Of a DNA stretch of 64,000 bases, positions 8,605 to 18,536 are shown piece by piece (position 1 is the stretch's first letter; each line of letters begins with the position of its first letter). The position numbers were made by a program, and so were the translations under genes. Source of the stretch: Acidovorax sp. FJL06 (GTDB lineage: Bacteria; Pseudomonadota; Gammaproteobacteria; Burkholderiales; Burkholderiaceae_C); assembly GCF_003852545.1 (NCBI RefSeq), contig NZ_QAJR01000010.1, forward strand, positions 62,001 through 126,000, in the 5' to 3' direction. The notes under the pieces are model-generated. The model worked only from the letters and a program-made list of their open reading frames with translations. It searched no databases and was not told where the DNA came from.

Positions 8605-9753
8605 TCAGGCACCGGGCTCGAGATCGTCCTCGCGCATGTGCATGCCCTCCGCTCCCAAAGAGGCGCCTGCCGCCAGGCGCAGGCGCAGGCTCACATCGGT
8701 GCGGTTGTCGGCATTGGCAATGGCCTCTTCGGGGGCGATCAGGCCGGCCTCCACCATGGCCAGCAGGGACTGGTCAAAGCTGCACATCCCTTGTTCGCCG
8801 CTGCGGGTGATGGCGGTCTTGAGTTCGTCGATCTGGCCTTTCTGGATCAGCTCGGCCACATAGGGAGTGAGCAGCATGATCTCGGTGGCCGGCACCAGCC
8901 CCCCTGCCCGCCGGGACACCAGCCGCAGCGCCACCACCGCGCGCAGGTTGAGCGACAGGTCCATGAGCAACTGGCGGTGGGCATCCTCGGGGAAGAAATT
9001 CAGGATGCGCTGCACCGCCTGGTTGGCATTGTTGGCGTGCAGGGTGGACACGCACAGGTGCCCGGACTCGGCATAGTGCAGCGCGTGCTGCATGGTGGCC
9101 CGGTCGCGGATCTCGCCGATCATGATCACATTGGGCGCCTCCCGCATCGCCCGGCGCAAAGCCTCGTCATAGGACAGCGTATCCAGCCCCACTTCACGCT
9201 GCGTGACCAGCGACTGCTTGTGGGTGTGCAGGTACTCGATGGGGTCTTCCACGGTCAGGATATGCCCGCCCGCATGGGTGTTGCGGTGGTCCAGCAGCGC
9301 GGCCAGCGTGGTGGTCTTGCCCGAGCCCGCCGCCCCGACCGTCAGCACCAGCCCTCCTTTGAGAAAAGCCAGCTGCTGGAGCACCGGCGGCAGGCCCAGC
9401 TCCTGCAGGCCCGGAATCCGTGCCACGACATGGCGGATCACCATGCCCACCAGCCCCCGCTGCCGGTGCACGTTGACGCGAAAACGCTCACCGTCGGGGG
9501 TCTGGAGCGAGAGGTCGCACTCCATGGTGGTCTCGAACTCGTGCCGCTGCGCATCGCGCAGGATGGAGTGGGCCATCTGCCGCACGTCTTCGGCCGACAG
9601 CACCTGCTGCGCAATCGGCGCAAACGCGCCCTGCCGCTTGATGGTGGGCGGTGCCCCCACCAGAAGGAAAAGATCGGAAGCCTGCTCCCGGGCGACGAAG
9701 GCCAGGCACGCCAGCAGGCGGGGGTCGGCTGAAGGGAGCGCGACCGGGTCCAT
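8605..9753 (-). CDS. PilT/PilU-family type IV pilus retraction ATPase (PilU-like)
   Basis: 382 residues from the ATG at 9753, which has GGGGGA at proper spacing; a longer frame begins at 9795 without better evidence. Residues about 1-100 form the PAS-like N-terminal domain (ASDLFLLVGAPPTIKRQG). Walker A is GAAGSGKTTT (about 136-145), followed by the Asp box TVEDPIEYLH, Walker B NVIMIGEIRD and the His box STLHANNA. The C-terminal region has the extended PilU-like tail. These secretion-superfamily ATPases power pilus retraction. It converges on the photolyase gene and lies behind chpA, but a strong terminator separates the two, so it probably has its own promoter. Telling PilU from a third paralogue needs phylogeny. 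Confidence 0.85.
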   Translation of the reverse strand: MDPVALPSADPRLLACLAFVAREQASDLFLLVGAPPTIKRQGAFAPIAQQVLSAEDVRQMAHSILRDAQRHEFETTMECDLSLQTPDGERFRVNVHRQRGLVGMVIRHVVARIPGLQELGLPPVLQQLAFLKGGLVLTVGAAGSGKTTTLAALLDHRNTHAGGHILTVEDPIEYLHTHKQSLVTQREVGLDTLSYDEALRRAMREAPNVIMIGEIRDRATMQHALHYAESGHLCVSTLHANNANQAVQRILNFFPEDAHRQLLMDLSLNLRAVVALRLVSRRAGGLVPATEIMLLTPYVAELIQKGQIDELKTAITRSGEQGMCSFDQSLLAMVEAGLIAPEEAIANADNRTDVSLRLRLAAGASLGAEGMHMREDDLEPGA

Positions 9754-9850
9754 CACCAACAATCCCCCAACCGCAGGCCCGAGGCGGGTGGCCAAGGATC
9801 AGCCCCCGCCCCCACCCCCTCGTCAGCGCCCGCCACAGAAACAGGCGCCT

Positions 9851-9890
9851 CCAAAAAACCACAGCCCCGCCAGGGGGAGGCGGGGCTGTG
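9851..9890 (-). terminator. Rho-independent terminator after chpA
   Basis: On the minus strand a 13-bp perfect GC-rich stem (CCACAGCCCCGCC with GGCGGGGCTGTGG; arms 9857-9869 and 9877-9889, 7-nt loop) is followed by six T residues. It starts about 20 bases after the chpA stop codon. Confidence 0.92.
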
Positions 9891-9908
9891 GGTGCTGCGC
9901 ATGTTCGC

Positions 9909-12900
9909 TCAGGCCTCGGTGGCCGCCGCTGCCGCAGCGGCAATGCGCGCGTAATGCTGGATCAGGCTCAGCAACTCTTCGTCCGAATAGGGCTTGCCCA
10001 GGTAGTGGTTCACACCCAGCTCCATCGCATGCTCACGGTGCTTCTCGGCGATGCGCGACGTGATCATGATGATGGGCAGGTCGCGCAGCGCACCGTCCGC
10101 ACGGATGTTGCGCGCCAGGTCGAAGCCGTCCATGCGGGGCATTTCGATGTCGGACAGCACCACGGTCGGGCGCTCTTCCTGCAGCCGCTCCAGGGCCTGC
10201 AGGCCATCGGCAGCCAGCGCCACCCGGTAGCCTTCGCGCTGCAGCAGGCGCTGCGTGACGCGGCGCACCGTGATGGAGTCGTCCACCACCAGCACCAGCG
10301 GCACCTGGCTGGGGCCGGCCAGCTGGGCCGACACCACCGGCTTGCCGGTGCCTGCGGCACCATCCACGCCTGGAGCCGGCGCCAGGCCAGCACTTGCGGC
10401 ACGCACCTGGTCGCCATACACCGTGGCCAGCGCCACGGGGTTGTAGATCAGCACCACCGCCCCCGACGCCAGCACCGACATCCCCGCCAGGCCCGGCAGG
10501 CGAGACAGCTGGGGCCCCAGGTTCTTCACCACGACTTCCTGGTTGCCCAGCACTTCGTCCACATGCATGGCCACCCGCTGCGCCGCGCTGCGGAAGATCA
10601 CCACGGGGCGGGTCTTGCCCGCAGGCTCATGGCTGCGTGCGGACGCCTGCAGCAGTGCACCGGACCAGAAGAACGGCACCTTCTCCATGCCGTCGTCAAA
10701 CACGCCCGTGCGGTAGGCCTCTTCCAGGTCGGCCGCCGAGGTGCGGCGCACGATTTCCACCACGTTGGCGGGCACGCCCACGGCCAGGTCGCCAGTGCGC
10801 AGCATCACCACCTGCGTCACAGCCGTCGTCAGGGGCAGCACCATGCGGAACGCCGCACCCTTGCCCGCTTCGGTCGTGGTCTCGATGCGACCGCCCAGGG
10901 CGTTGATTTCAGAACGCACCACGTCCATGCCGATGCCACGCCCCGCCAGGCCCGTCACCTCCGACGCCGTGGAGAACCCGGGCATGAAGATCAGGTTGGC
11001 CGCATCGGTGTCGCTGAGCGCCACGCCGGGCTCCACGATGCCCTGCGCCAGAGCCTTCTCGCGGATGCGCGGCAGGTTCAGGCCCGCCCCGTCGTCGCGG
11101 AACTCGACCGACACGTCATTGCCTTCGTGGTGCAGGTCCACGGTGATGGTGCCAGAGGCTGGCTTGCCGGCTGCCACGCGCACCTCGGCATCCTCGATGC
11201 CGTGGGCCACGCAGTTGCGCAGCAGATGCTCGAACGCCGGGGTCATGCGGTCCAGCACGCCACGGTCCATCTCGATGGAGCCGCCAGTGATGTCCAGCTT
11301 GATCTGCTTGCCAGTTTCCTTGGAGGCCTGGCGCACCACGGCGTACAGGCGCTCGGCAATGCCCTCGAACTCCACCATGCGGGTACGCAGCAGGTCGCGC
11401 TGCAGCTCCCGGGCCTGGCGGCCCTGGGCGATCAGATCGTCTTCGGCGCCTTCCATGGCACGCTGCAGGTTGCGCTGCACCGTGGCCACGTCGTTCACTG
11501 ATTCGGCCATCATGCGCGTGAGTTCCTGCACGCGCGTGAAGCGGTCGAACTCCAGCGGGTCGAAGCCTGCGGCCGAGTCCTTGGACAGGGCCAGGCGCGA
11601 CTGCATCTGCGATTCGGCCTGCACTTCGATGTCGCGCAGTTGCTGGCGCAGCCTGTCGAGGTTGCCCGACAGGTCGGTGAGCGAGCTGCGGAACTGCCCC
11701 AGGCGCACATCCAGGCGCGAGCGGCTGATCATCACCTCGCCCGCCTGGTTCACCAGGCGGTCCAGCAGCTGTGCACGCACGCGCACCGACTGGCTGGCGG
11801 CCACACGCAAAGGCGCCAGCTGCGACGGGCCGGGCAGGCGGACCGCAGGCGCCGCCGATGTTGCCGCAACAGCATCCGCCGCCACGGCGGCAGGCGCGGA
11901 GGCCTCGGCCGCATCGGTGCGGCCCCGCACGGCTTCGATGGGCAAGGTGACCACCGTGTCGGCCGGCCCCTGGCCAATGGCGCGCAAGGCGTCGAAGTTC
12001 GCCTGCAGGCCGTCAAAACTGCCTTGCAAGGGGTCAATCTGGTCGGCCGTGACCGTCTCGGCATCGAGCTGCTCGATGGCGGACTCCAACCGGTGGGCCA
12101 TTTCGCCCAGGCGCATGGCTCCCGCCAGGCGCGAGCTGCCCTTGAGCGTGTGCAAGGCACGCAGCACTTCGCTGCGGGCGCCCAGGTTGTCGGGCCGCGC
12201 AGCCCATTGGCGCAAGGCACCGCCCAGTTGGGGCAGCAACTCTGCGGCCTCTTCCTCGAAGATCGGGAACAGGTCGGGGTCGATGACGTCGATCGCATCG
12301 ATGTCGTCGTCCACATCCGAAGACAGCGCCACGGCATGGGCAATCGCGTCGTCGATCAGTTGGTCCTGGTCGTGGGCCACCACCGACAGTGCAGGCGCCA
12401 CATGGCCTTGCGGGATGATGAGCGGCGCGGGCTCCAGGGTCGCCTCGGCGAAAGCCTCGGGCTCGTCGATCGCTTCCGGGGCGGGCTCGGGCTCTGCGAC
12501 AGGCTCGTGCTCGGGCTCGGCGGCCACGGGCTCCACCATCTCGATCGGGAAGGCTGCAGCGGCATCTTCCTCGGGGGGAGACAAGGTGGTAATCACCTCG
12601 GCTTCCAGAATCTGGCGCAGTTGCTCCAGCACCTCTTCGTTGGGCTCCTTGAGGAAGCCCGCCGCAAATTGGTGCAGCAGGCGGCGGATGTCCTCGGCGG
12701 CCCCCATGAAGGCCTGGGCCTGTTCCTGCGTGCCGCCGGATTGCAGCTGCACATGCTGCATGGCATGTTCCAGCGCCCGCGCCAACTCCGACAGGGCCGT
12801 GAAACCGACCGTTGCAGAACTGCCCGCCAGCGAATGCGCCAGGGCCGCCGCCATATCGGGCAGAGGCTCGTGCAACTCCAGCGACCATTCCTGCAGGCAG

Positions 12901-15900
12901 GTCACCAGACGGCGCGACCATTCGTCGGCCTCGTTCAGGTACACGTTGTACAGCGGGATGCTGATGCGCAGGGTGTCAATCACCTTGACGGCATCGTCGC
13001 TGGAGCTGTCCTCTTGCGGCAATGCTTCCAGAAGCTCGGCCACTTCTGGCGCAGGCGCGGCTTCGACACCCCCGTGCACCTCGGCGGCCACCGGGGCCTC
13101 GGGCGCAGCGGATTCGGCCTCCAGCAACTGCTCCAGGGCTTCGACATCCAGGGATGCCAGGGCATCGTCGTCCAGCGCCTGCGGCGCTTCTGCCTCCACC
13201 GGCACCACCGCTTCGAGGGCAGGGCTGGGGCTGGCTTCAGCGTCAGTTTCTGGCACAAGCTCTGCCACAAGCGGTTCTTCGACCGGAAGATCCACCACAG
13301 GCTCGGCGGCGACAGCGGCAACGGGCTCCACGTCGGACAGGTCCAGATCGGGCAGCTCCAGGTCGAGCACGAAGTCGGCGCTGGACGGGTCCACCGCTGG
13401 CAGCGGGGCCGATTCAGCGTTCAGCGCCGCCGTGAACACCGAGAAGTCGATGTCTTCGGCCACTTCGGGCATTGCGGGCGCCTGGACTTCTGCAGGCAGC
13501 TCGGCAGGCTGCTCGGGCACATGCTCCGAAATCTCGGTGGCCTGGAAGTCCAGCAGGCCCAGGTCGTCTTCCTCGGCCTCGGCGCCATCGGCAACCCCCA
13601 CGCTGGCCGATGCGGGCAAGGCAGGCTCTTGCGGCGCCAGCTCCGCCACGGGCTCGATCTCTGGAACAGCCGCCCCGGGGGGCACGCCAGCGCCAGCAGG
13701 CACCCGCAGAGGCAGCAGCGTGCCATCCAGGCGCATGGCATCCGCAGATTGGCGGAAGGACTCAGGGTCCCAGCCCGTCGCACGGCCCGCCGCAATGTCG
13801 TCGGCCCAGCGGCCAAACGCCAGCAAGGCGTCCGAGGACAGCTGCAACAAGCCTGGCTGCATGGGCTTTTGCTCGGCCAGCCAGACGTTCAGCATCTGCT
13901 CCATCGACCAGGCCGCTTCGCCAAAATCGTTGAGGCCCACCATGCGCGAACTGCCCTTGAGCGTGTGGAATGCACGGCGCAATGTGGTCTGCTCGCTCAG
14001 GTTGCCGGGTTCATCCCTCAGCAGGTCGATGGCAGCGAGTCCATTGACCACCACCTCGCGCGCTTCCTCCAGGAACACGTCCAGCAATTCGTCTTCCACA
14101 TCCGGCACCACGGCCTGGGCGGCAGACGCAGCGCCGACCGCCTCGGCGGCAGAAGGCGCAGCTTCCATGGCGTCCGTGGCGGGCACGGGCACCTCAAAGG
14201 AGATGTCCGGGGCCAGGACTGCGGGCTCGGCCTGGGCCGGCGCTTCACTGGCGAAGGAGGGTTCGAGGTCCAGGAAGGGAGCGAAATCCGTGGGTTCGCT
14301 GACAGGCTCCTGCACGGGAAAGCGCGGCAGCACATCGGGCACAGGGACTGCGCGCTCCTCCAGCTTGGCCGGCGCCTCGTCCATGGCATCGGATGCACGT
14401 GGGCGGGTCTTGCCCATGAGGATGCGCAACTCACCCAGGTCCTCGTCATAGACGAAGAGCTTGCGCGCCATGGTGCGCTGGTAGCCCAGCATGTCGATCA
14501 GGAAGCCCAGCGCCCCCAGGCTGTTGCCGAGCTTCTCGAAAACCCCTTGGCGCCCCTCTGCGGGCACTTCGTTGATCAACAGGCGCTCCACCATGTCGCG
14601 CATGCGGACCACCGCCAGGGAGGCCTGGTCCAGCCCAAGCACCGACAACACGCCGCGCATCTGCGCGAGATGCCCCGGCACGGTGGCCAGGACACCCGTG
14701 TCTTGGGGGTTGCGGAAAAACTGGTCCAGGGCCTTCTCGGCCTCGCCCAAAGTCACCCGCAGCTCGTCCACCACGCTGCCCATGGTCTGGTTGTCGCTGA
14801 CCCTGCGGTACAGCTCCTCCATCCACTGCTCCAGAGGCTCGGGCTCTGCGCCGGCGCTCACGGCATCGAGGCGTTCAGCCAGCCGGGTGGCACGGGCCTC
14901 CATTTGGTCGTCGGCGGCATCCAGCTCTTCAAACGCGGCCTGCAGATACAGCACCGAGGTGGCCACCTCCATCGCCAACGCGGCGGCCGGCGGTTCCCCC
15001 GAGCGGGTGGTGGAATCCACCGCGCGCGTCAGCGCCTGCGCCAGGTTTTCGCTGCCGGGGTGCAGCTTGCGCAGCGAATCACACACCAGGCTGAACTGGT
15101 CTGCCGCCGGCTTGAGCTTGTTGCGGTCACCACCGGCCAGCGCGGACCAGGTCTCGGTGGCCGAGGCGATGCGCTTGCGCGCCTGCGCCAGCATGGCCGG
15201 GTCGAAGCGCCCGAAGCGGGCGGTCTCGTAGTCCACGGGCTTGAAGCGGTCCAGGGAAAATGCCTGGCGCACCGCGCGCAGCGAGGGCGCGGCATCGTCG
15301 GGCAGTTCGGAGGCCCGGGCTTGCGAGCAAAAGAACAGCAGGTCCTGAACCAGGCGGTCTGCAATGGTCGGATCGCCCTTGGCCAGCGTGGCGTACTGCA
15401 TGAGCACCCGCGAGGCCACGCGCTTGACGTAGACATCGGGAGGCAGCAAGCCAGAACCAAACGCCTCGAAGAAACCAGCACAGATCTTCCAGAACGCACG
15501 CGCCTGGCGGTCTGTCTGCGCCGCCACGAAACCAAGGCAGGTATCGCGCAGGTTCAGCGAAGCCCGCAGATCACCCGACTTGACAATGCGCAGCACGGCC
15601 GCATCCAGGCGTGCACGCGCCTCGGCACCGTAGGGCAGGGGCGGCAGGGCCACGGTCCCTTCGGGCTCGCGGAAGCGGCGCTCCACGGGCCAGAGGTCTG
15701 CGGGATGCACGCGGTCGGCGCCCGCCAGGGCCTGCGCATCGCGGTACTGGGGGAACAGGGCCACGGGCGAAACCGCCTTGCCCGCCAGCACGGTCTCCAG
15801 GTATTCGATCAGCGCAAAACTTGCGCGCTCGATCACGGCAGCCGCTTCGTCGCTGCAGGTCTCGGGGCGTTGAACAAACTTCTGGACGGCCGACTCCATC

Positions 15901-16178
15901 GACCGAAGCACGAGCGCCGGAGGGCCCATGCCCACCATTTCCAACGCACCGCAAGCCTGGTGCAGCTGCTGGCGCGCAATGCGCAAGGCGCCCGCATCGA
16001 GCGCCGCCAGATCGGATTCTCGGGCGACTTCGGCGTCGCGCACGAAGCGGCGCATGGCCTTGACCGCGCCGTCGAGTGACTTCCGCAGCTCGTCAAGCAC
16101 CCAAGCCAAAGGACCCAGGTCCTGATCTCCCTGGGTCCCTTCTGCGGCCGGTGCATTGTTGGCATCAATAGATGACAT
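9909..16178 (-). CDS. chpA: ChpA/PilL: hybrid chemotaxis-type histidine kinase of the Pil-Chp system
   Basis: 2089 residues, cytoplasmic. HPt-like modules are visible at about 25-115 (LHQACGAL, His73), 455-580 (no phospho-His seen), 690-800 (FHTLKGSSRM, His738), 1070-1180 (LAHSLAGSS, His1115) and 1300-1400 (LHTLKGSSRL, His1343), joined by acidic Ala/Pro/Glu linkers. The CheA core follows: dimerisation helices about 1480-1580, ATPase motifs EHLLRNCVAHGIED (about 1655), RDDGAGL (about 1694) and GRGIGMDVV (about 1748), a CheW-like domain (about 1775-1920) and a receiver domain with phospho-acceptor Asp2010 (LSDIEMP). The architecture is that of Pseudomonas aeruginosa ChpA with fewer HPt modules. 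It should phosphorylate PilG and PilH and control twitching. It begins 48 bp after pilJ; GGGGA precedes the ATG. Confidence 0.95.
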   Translation of the reverse strand: MSSIDANNAPAAEGTQGDQDLGPLAWVLDELRKSLDGAVKAMRRFVRDAEVARESDLAALDAGALRIARQQLHQACGALEMVGMGPPALVLRSMESAVQKFVQRPETCSDEAAAVIERASFALIEYLETVLAGKAVSPVALFPQYRDAQALAGADRVHPADLWPVERRFREPEGTVALPPLPYGAEARARLDAAVLRIVKSGDLRASLNLRDTCLGFVAAQTDRQARAFWKICAGFFEAFGSGLLPPDVYVKRVASRVLMQYATLAKGDPTIADRLVQDLLFFCSQARASELPDDAAPSLRAVRQAFSLDRFKPVDYETARFGRFDPAMLAQARKRIASATETWSALAGGDRNKLKPAADQFSLVCDSLRKLHPGSENLAQALTRAVDSTTRSGEPPAAALAMEVATSVLYLQAAFEELDAADDQMEARATRLAERLDAVSAGAEPEPLEQWMEELYRRVSDNQTMGSVVDELRVTLGEAEKALDQFFRNPQDTGVLATVPGHLAQMRGVLSVLGLDQASLAVVRMRDMVERLLINEVPAEGRQGVFEKLGNSLGALGFLIDMLGYQRTMARKLFVYDEDLGELRILMGKTRPRASDAMDEAPAKLEERAVPVPDVLPRFPVQEPVSEPTDFAPFLDLEPSFASEAPAQAEPAVLAPDISFEVPVPATDAMEAAPSAAEAVGAASAAQAVVPDVEDELLDVFLEEAREVVVNGLAAIDLLRDEPGNLSEQTTLRRAFHTLKGSSRMVGLNDFGEAAWSMEQMLNVWLAEQKPMQPGLLQLSSDALLAFGRWADDIAAGRATGWDPESFRQSADAMRLDGTLLPLRVPAGAGVPPGAAVPEIEPVAELAPQEPALPASASVGVADGAEAEEDDLGLLDFQATEISEHVPEQPAELPAEVQAPAMPEVAEDIDFSVFTAALNAESAPLPAVDPSSADFVLDLELPDLDLSDVEPVAAVAAEPVVDLPVEEPLVAELVPETDAEASPSPALEAVVPVEAEAPQALDDDALASLDVEALEQLLEAESAAPEAPVAAEVHGGVEAAPAPEVAELLEALPQEDSSSDDAVKVIDTLRISIPLYNVYLNEADEWSRRLVTCLQEWSLELHEPLPDMAAALAHSLAGSSATVGFTALSELARALEHAMQHVQLQSGGTQEQAQAFMGAAEDIRRLLHQFAAGFLKEPNEEVLEQLRQILEAEVITTLSPPEEDAAAAFPIEMVEPVAAEPEHEPVAEPEPAPEAIDEPEAFAEATLEPAPLIIPQGHVAPALSVVAHDQDQLIDDAIAHAVALSSDVDDDIDAIDVIDPDLFPIFEEEAAELLPQLGGALRQWAARPDNLGARSEVLRALHTLKGSSRLAGAMRLGEMAHRLESAIEQLDAETVTADQIDPLQGSFDGLQANFDALRAIGQGPADTVVTLPIEAVRGRTDAAEASAPAAVAADAVAATSAAPAVRLPGPSQLAPLRVAASQSVRVRAQLLDRLVNQAGEVMISRSRLDVRLGQFRSSLTDLSGNLDRLRQQLRDIEVQAESQMQSRLALSKDSAAGFDPLEFDRFTRVQELTRMMAESVNDVATVQRNLQRAMEGAEDDLIAQGRQARELQRDLLRTRMVEFEGIAERLYAVVRQASKETGKQIKLDITGGSIEMDRGVLDRMTPAFEHLLRNCVAHGIEDAEVRVAAGKPASGTITVDLHHEGNDVSVEFRDDGAGLNLPRIREKALAQGIVEPGVALSDTDAANLIFMPGFSTASEVTGLAGRGIGMDVVRSEINALGGRIETTTEAGKGAAFRMVLPLTTAVTQVVMLRTGDLAVGVPANVVEIVRRTSAADLEEAYRTGVFDDGMEKVPFFWSGALLQASARSHEPAGKTRPVVIFRSAAQRVAMHVDEVLGNQEVVVKNLGPQLSRLPGLAGMSVLASGAVVLIYNPVALATVYGDQVRAASAGLAPAPGVDGAAGTGKPVVSAQLAGPSQVPLVLVVDDSITVRRVTQRLLQREGYRVALAADGLQALERLQEERPTVVLSDIEMPRMDGFDLARNIRADGALRDLPIIMITSRIAEKHREHAMELGVNHYLGKPYSDEELLSLIQHYARIAAAAAAATEA

Positions 16179-16226
16179 GGATTTGTCCCCGGCTGCAATG
16201 AGCCAGCTGGTTGATGACTACGGCTG

Positions 16227-18515
16227 TCAGGCGATCTTGAAACGGGCCACCGATTGGCGCAGTTCTTCGGCCATGTGCGACAACTCGCGCACCTGTTGTG
16301 CCGTGGTGCGGGTGCCCTCACCCGTCTGCTCGGTCACCGCAAAAATATGCTGGATGTTGTCGGCCACTTCGTTGGCCAGCACGGCTTCCTTGGACGTCGA
16401 GGACGAGATCTGCTCGATCAGCTCGGCCAGGCGGCGCGACACGCGGTCGATTTCGGTCAGCGCGGTACCGGCGCTGTCGGACAGTCGGGCCCCTTCCACC
16501 ACACCCTGCGTGGAACGCTCCATAGCGGCCACGGCATCCTGCGTGTCGGTCTGAATGGCTTTCACGAGGGCCGAGATCTGGCGCGTAGCGTCTGCGGAGC
16601 GTTCAGCAAGGCGCTGCACTTCTTCCGCCACCACCGAGAAGCCGCGGCCGGCTTCACCGGCGGACGCGGCCTGGATGGCGGCGTTCAGGGCCAGCACGTT
16701 CGTCTGTTCGGTAATGTCGGAAATCAGTTCGGTGATTTCACCGATCTCCTGCGACGATTCGCCCAGGCGCTTGATGCGCTTGGAGGTGTCCTGAATCTGG
16801 TCGCGGATGGAGTTCATACCGCCGATGGCGTTCTGCACGGCCTGCAGGCCGGAGTCGGCCGCTTGCAGCGATTGGCGGGCCACCGTGGCGGACTCTTGGG
16901 CCTGCGTGGACACTTCGTTGATTCGGGTCGCCATGTCGAGCACCGAGCGGCCGGTTTCACGAATTTCGCGCAGCTGCTCGGTCGATGCGGCCAGCAGTTC
17001 GGTCGAGGTGTTGTCCACCTGCGCCGTCGTCTGGGCCACGCGGGTGGCCGTGTTTTGCACGCTGCCCACCAGCTGGCGCAACTCTTCCACCGTGTAGTTC
17101 ACCGAGTCGGCGATGGCGCCCGTGATGTCCTCGGTCACCGTGGCTTCTTGCGTCAGGTCGCCTTCAGCGACCGACTGCAGTTCGTTCATCAAACGCAAAA
17201 TGGCGGCCTGGTTGGCGTCGTTGACGCGCTTGGCTTCCTGCTCCTGGCGCTTGGCGTCTTTTTGCTGCGTTTCGGCAGCGGCCTGGCGTCCCCGGCTGTC
17301 CAGCAGCTGAACACGCGAAATGCCGATACCGCACAGCAGCACAAACAGGCCTGCCAGCGCCAGGGCGGCAAACTGGCCAGCACCCAGGCCGGTCTGGGCC
17401 GACAGCTTGGTCTGCAGGCCTTCCAGTTGGCGGCGCAGCGGTTCGCTGTCGGCAATGATGGCCGATTGCGCTTCGCGGGCAGACACCAGGCCTTGCAGGT
17501 TGCCCAGAATGGCGCTGGCCTGGGTGCGGGTCTGCTCATAGAGCTTGACCAGGGCTTCGAGTTGCTCGCGGGTCTGGGCGTCCTTGGTGGCGGCCAGGCG
17601 CAGCTCCGGGCTGCCATCCAGCAGGCCCTGGGCGATTTCCTTGAAGGAGTTCAAGTCCTTGCCCAGCAGGAACACAGCCTCGGGGCTCACGCCTTCCATG
17701 GTCTGGAATTCGTTGGCAGACTTGCCGATGCGCTGGGTCAGCATCACGAGCTGGCCGGCGGCAGAGATTTCGGCAGCCGGGGCGTTCTGCTGGAGCTTCA
17801 GCGAGGACACGGTTTCGGCGATTTCCAGCAGGTCGGACGATTGGCGGTTGATGGTGCGCAGAGCGTCGCCCACCTGGGTCAGGATCTTCTGCTGGCCCAT
17901 CACCACGCTGGCGTTGCGCTCGGCGCGCTCCATCAGGGGGTTGACAGCGTCCAGGTCCGGCTTGAACGGCTCGCCCAGCGATTGCACGCCCAACTCGTTG
18001 TCGCCGGCGTTCAGAGCACGCACGTTGCGCGCCAGCACGCCCGAGCTTTCCACCACATCGGGAAAGGCCTGGGGGCTGCCCACCAGCGCCTGCGACACCG
18101 ACTTGGCCAGGCGTTGCGACTGCATCAGCGACTGGCCGGTAGCAGCGAGTTGCTGTGCCGAGCGGTCCGCCTGCTGCAGCACCCAGAACGCAATGGCGCC
18201 CAGCACCAGCACGCCCACGGCCAGCAAGGCCAGCAGGCGGCGCTGGTGGCCGGCGGCGGTCGAGCGGCCCAGCAGCGGCAGGGAGATCAGGTCTTCGTCC
18301 GTTTCAGGCGCCGTCAGTTCGGGGGTGTAACCATCGGGATCGCCCTGGACACTGTTCATGGCTTCGGCCTGGTAGGAGTCGCGCAGTTGCGAGCCATCCA
18401 GCGCGCCCGTGGCCAGGACATCCTGCCCATCGTCAGCCGTGCCGGTGGCCAGGCCCGTATCCGGCGCGGCGGGTTTCCGGTTGAACAGTTTTCCAAATTG
18501 ATTGACGACGGACAT
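16227..18515 (-). CDS. pilJ: PilJ: methyl-accepting chemotaxis protein of the Pil-Chp system
   Basis: 762 residues, inner membrane. An N-terminal cytoplasmic stretch (about 1-90) is followed by transmembrane segment 1 (LLALLAVGVLVLGAIAFWV, about 93-112), a periplasmic helical PilJ sensor region, transmembrane segment 2 (FAALALAGLFVLLCGIGI, about 383-402), a HAMP-like linker and the long coiled-coil signalling domain. The conserved hairpin tip contains ITEQTNVLALNAAIQAASAG and EVQRLAERSADATRQI. It senses surface contact or pilus state in Pseudomonas and drives ChpA through PilI. No methyltransferase or methylesterase gene (pilK, chpB) lies beside it. It is translated between pilI (21 bp) and chpA (48 bp). 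Confidence 0.95.
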   Translation of the reverse strand: MSVVNQFGKLFNRKPAAPDTGLATGTADDGQDVLATGALDGSQLRDSYQAEAMNSVQGDPDGYTPELTAPETDEDLISLPLLGRSTAAGHQRRLLALLAVGVLVLGAIAFWVLQQADRSAQQLAATGQSLMQSQRLAKSVSQALVGSPQAFPDVVESSGVLARNVRALNAGDNELGVQSLGEPFKPDLDAVNPLMERAERNASVVMGQQKILTQVGDALRTINRQSSDLLEIAETVSSLKLQQNAPAAEISAAGQLVMLTQRIGKSANEFQTMEGVSPEAVFLLGKDLNSFKEIAQGLLDGSPELRLAATKDAQTREQLEALVKLYEQTRTQASAILGNLQGLVSAREAQSAIIADSEPLRRQLEGLQTKLSAQTGLGAGQFAALALAGLFVLLCGIGISRVQLLDSRGRQAAAETQQKDAKRQEQEAKRVNDANQAAILRLMNELQSVAEGDLTQEATVTEDITGAIADSVNYTVEELRQLVGSVQNTATRVAQTTAQVDNTSTELLAASTEQLREIRETGRSVLDMATRINEVSTQAQESATVARQSLQAADSGLQAVQNAIGGMNSIRDQIQDTSKRIKRLGESSQEIGEITELISDITEQTNVLALNAAIQAASAGEAGRGFSVVAEEVQRLAERSADATRQISALVKAIQTDTQDAVAAMERSTQGVVEGARLSDSAGTALTEIDRVSRRLAELIEQISSSTSKEAVLANEVADNIQHIFAVTEQTGEGTRTTAQQVRELSHMAEELRQSVARFKIA

Positions 18516-18536
18516 GGTGCAGCCTTACAGAAAAAC

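Noticed and set aside
11640-16079. Open frame of 1479 codons on the plus strand across chpA, and another of 1236 codons at 10741-14451
   Set aside because: Antisense shadows of a GC-rich gene. Sequence is His/Arg/Gly-rich or Ser/Ala/Arg-rich without domain structure, while the minus frame has clear CheA motifs.
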